Both the position numbers and the translations under genes were made by a program. Positions 5,242 to 6,655 of a stretch of 6,655 bases of DNA are shown piece after piece; the first letter of the stretch is position 1, and each line of letters opens with the position of its first letter. The stretch lies in NCBI GenBank assembly GCA_900541505.1, contig UQKK01000070.1, positions 1-6,655 of the forward strand, written 5' to 3'. The DNA comes from an uncultured Ruminococcus sp. Lineage in GTDB: Bacteria; Bacillota; Clostridia; Lachnospirales; Lachnospiraceae. The notes under the pieces are model-generated. The model was given only the letters and a program-made list of their open reading frames with translations. It was not told the origin of the DNA and searched no databases.

Positions 5242-5757
5242 GTGGTCAAATATCGTTTGGACTTGAGTGATGAAAAGAAAGAAGCTACAATTCAAATTGC
5301 CTTGGAAAGTGAAAGGAATGTTCGTAAACGTAAAATTGCAACTCCGATTCTATTAATTTTGGGCATACTTGAAATTATTTTAGCAGTATATTTTTTTACT
5401 AATTCCAGGTTCGTATCTGGACTTAGTTTTTTAGTAATCGGAGCATTGATAATACTTCTTGCATGGAAGACAAAATCGTTTCAAAAATTTGCATTGAAAA
5501 AGTCAGAAATACTTTTAGATAAGTCTTTCCGTACAGGAATAGTGGAGTATACTTTCGATACGGAAGGAATAGAAGTTGTTTCACAAACTGGTTATGGCAA
5601 AAACTATTGGAGTTCATTTAAGAAATATGGCACAATGGGGCAGTATATATACGTCAAGCGAAAAGATAATAAATTGGTTTTGGTAGATAAAAATGATTTA
5701 TCAAAAGACGAGACGGAAGAATTAATGCAGTTATTATCAGAGAATATTAAACATTAA
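5242..5757 (+). CDS. YcxB-like two-TM membrane protein
   Basis: A predicted 171-aa membrane protein. A polar N-terminus (about 1-31) precedes two adjacent hydrophobic helices (about 32-52 and 57-75) joined by a very short turn. A soluble C-terminal domain follows, with YTFDTEGIEVVSQTG near 103-117, NYWSSFKKYG at 121-130, YIYVKRKDNKLVLVDKNDL near 135-153 and a final acidic helix. This order matches the YcxB-like family, whose C-terminal domain resembles a PH-like fold; its function is not established. GTG 5242 was chosen because AGGTGG (5229-5234) lies 7 nt upstream. The frame stays open to a TTG at 5194, but that has no ribosome binding site and would add an unlikely basic leader. AT-rich codon use matches the neighbouring cargo genes. 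Confidence 0.75.
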   Translation: MVKYRLDLSDEKKEATIQIALESERNVRKRKIATPILLILGILEIILAVYFFTNSRFVSGLSFLVIGALIILLAWKTKSFQKFALKKSEILLDKSFRTGIVEYTFDTEGIEVVSQTGYGKNYWSSFKKYGTMGQYIYVKRKDNKLVLVDKNDLSKDETEELMQLLSENIKH

Positions 5758-5800
5758 TCTTAATTTGCCGACATGCTCAAACTCATATTGCGATATATAT

Positions 5801-5827
5801 TTACATAGCCGGATGGTTTTCAAAAAA
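5801..5827 (+). repeat. 27-nt direct repeat, copy 2
   Basis: Identical over 27 nt to 4756-4782, 1045 bp upstream. In this copy the repeat supplies the left arm and loop start of a complete terminator. The bases before it (TATAT here, AGTAA at copy 1) and after it differ. Confidence 0.9.
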
Positions 5828-5849
5828 AGAAGATCATCCGGCTATTTTT
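5805..5849 (+). terminator. Strong rho-independent terminator
   Basis: ATAGCCGGATG (5805-5815) pairs perfectly over 11 bp with CATCCGGCTAT (5835-5845), and five Ts end at 5849. The 19-nt loop is A-rich. It closes the cargo island 48 nt after the YcxB-like gene. The A-rich loop and the lack of an A-run upstream make it one-directional on the + strand. Confidence 0.92.
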
Positions 5850-5850
5850 A

Positions 5851-5895
5851 TGCCCGGATATAAGAAATGAGTTATGGAATATCCAATCATGGGCA
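5851..5895 (+). promoter_or_regulatory. Long hairpin upstream of the DUF3991/TOPRIM gene
   Basis: TGCCC and GGATAT (5851-5861) can pair with ATATCC (5879-5884) and GGGCA (5891-5895), giving 11 pairs with a 6-nt bulge on the 3' side. It ends 4 nt before the ribosome binding site of the next gene, so it could modulate translation. No known riboswitch was recognised. Confidence 0.4.
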
Positions 5896-5913
5896 GGAAA
5901 GGAGATGAAGTTT

Positions 5914-6655
5914 ATGCCTTATGTTGCGCCGGAAGTGGTGCAGAGAGTGAAACAGATCGACCTTCTGACTTATCTGAAAACCTATGAACCTTCTGAGCTG
6001 GTGCATTTCTCTGGGAATGTTTATACCACCAGATCTCACGACAGTTTGAAGATTTCCAACGGAAAATGGATGTGGTGGAGCCGGGGGATCGGGGGCAGAA
6101 GCGCACTGGACTATCTGATTAAAGTGAGAGGATATGATTTCGTGCAGGCGGTACAGACCATAGCGGAACAGGCGGCGATCCAGCCGCCTGTTTCCATACC
6201 AGCCGAAAAGAAAACAGAGAAAAAGCTGATCCTTCCAAAGCCTTACCGCTATCAGACGTATGCGGTTTCCTACCTGCAGAACCGTGGGATTGACATGGAA
6301 CTGATCCGGTATTGTCTGAAAACCGGACAGATTTATGAGAGTGAGAACTACCATAACGTTGTTTTTGTAGGGATGGATCAGAGCGGGATTCCACGTTATG
6401 CGGCTCTGCGTGGGATCGGTTCAGACTTTGTCGGGGAGGCGTCCGGGAGCGACAAAAACTATTCTTTCTGTATCCCGGCAGAAGAAAAATGCTGCGAAGT
6501 CCATCTGTTCGAGTCGGCGATTGACCTGTTATCTTACGCCACAGAGCAAAAACTAGACGGGGGAAATTGGAGAGAAACGCACCTGTTATCCCTTGCGGGC
6601 GTGTACCAGCCTGCCAAAGAAATCGAGAAAAGCAAGGTTCCGGCGGCGCTGACAC
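5914..6655 (+). CDS. DUF3991/TOPRIM domain protein (primase-like), 3' end outside window
   Basis: The first 247 codons of a primase-like ICE protein, cut off by the window end. Residues 1-90 resemble the CHC2-type N-terminal domain of related proteins but lack its zinc-binding Cys cluster (GKWMWWSRGIGGRSALDYLI at 50-69). The DUF3991 region follows (about 115-190, with YHNVVFVGMD and ASGSDKNYSF). The TOPRIM domain then starts, with its catalytic-type Glu200 in LFESAIDLLSYA. TOPRIM domains in primases and topoisomerases bind Mg2+ for nucleotidyl transfer or strand passage. Here a role in element replication or transfer is inferred from family and ICE context. ATG 5914 is preferred: AGGAG (5900-5904) lies 9 nt upstream, whereas the in-frame ATG 5905 abuts it. 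Backbone-like GC content resumes here, marking the end of the AT-rich cargo. Confidence 0.92.
   Translation, partial: MPYVAPEVVQRVKQIDLLTYLKTYEPSELVHFSGNVYTTRSHDSLKISNGKWMWWSRGIGGRSALDYLIKVRGYDFVQAVQTIAEQAAIQPPVSIPAEKKTEKKLILPKPYRYQTYAVSYLQNRGIDMELIRYCLKTGQIYESENYHNVVFVGMDQSGIPRYAALRGIGSDFVGEASGSDKNYSFCIPAEEKCCEVHLFESAIDLLSYATEQKLDGGNWRETHLLSLAGVYQPAKEIEKSKVPAALT

Noticed and set aside
5887..6655. Several - strand ORFs across the last 770 bases
   Set aside because: They are antisense to the clear DUF3991/TOPRIM coding frame, which stays open from 5914 to the end and has recognisable motifs.

Overview
The window looks like part of an integrative and conjugative element (ICE) of the Tn1549/Tn916-like kind, from a gut-type Firmicute (Clostridia, probably Lachnospiraceae or a relative). 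This rests on recognised protein families (an ICE-type SNF2-like helicase C-terminus and a DUF3991/TOPRIM protein), strong AGGAG-type ribosome binding sites, and fairly GC-balanced backbone genes broken by a visibly AT-rich cargo stretch. No database search was possible.

Layout. (1) Positions 1-2049 are most of a group II intron whose 5' end lies before the window. It has a 5' RNA part with several tetraloop hairpins, an intact LtrA-type reverse transcriptase/maturase (294-1931), and canonical domains V and VI. The predicted 3' splice site is 2049/2050. (2) Positions 2050-3000 are the 3' exon: the last 316 codons of a very large ICE helicase, split by the intron just before helicase motif VI. 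(3) Two small, apparently paralogous helical proteins follow (3099-3467 and 3546-3881). (4) An AT-rich cargo island (about 3885-5850) starts with a complete type III toxin-antitoxin locus: a consensus promoter (3958-3985), a repeat RNA antitoxin (about 3992-4178), a rho-independent terminator, and a ToxN/AbiQ-family endoribonuclease gene (4191-4736). After it come two micro-membrane proteins (41 and 42 aa) and a YcxB-like two-TM protein, bracketed by a 27-nt perfect direct repeat. (5) A strong terminator (5805-5849) closes the island. The ICE backbone resumes with a DUF3991/TOPRIM primase-like gene (5914 onward) that runs off the window.

The most interesting item is the antitoxin RNA. Its 33-nt units each fold on paper as the same H-type pseudoknot. 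The third unit differs from the first two by three compensatory base-pair changes. A fourth, highly diverged unit with the same stem and loop plan, but an enlarged loop carrying an extra hairpin, fills the whole space between the promoter and the obvious repeats. The promoter makes antitoxin RNA continuously, the terminator lets only some transcripts reach toxN, and the toxin would cut the precursor at the A-rich repeat junctions and be held inactive by the released units. That mechanism is known for the family and is inferred here. The locus probably stabilises the ICE and/or gives abortive phage defence.
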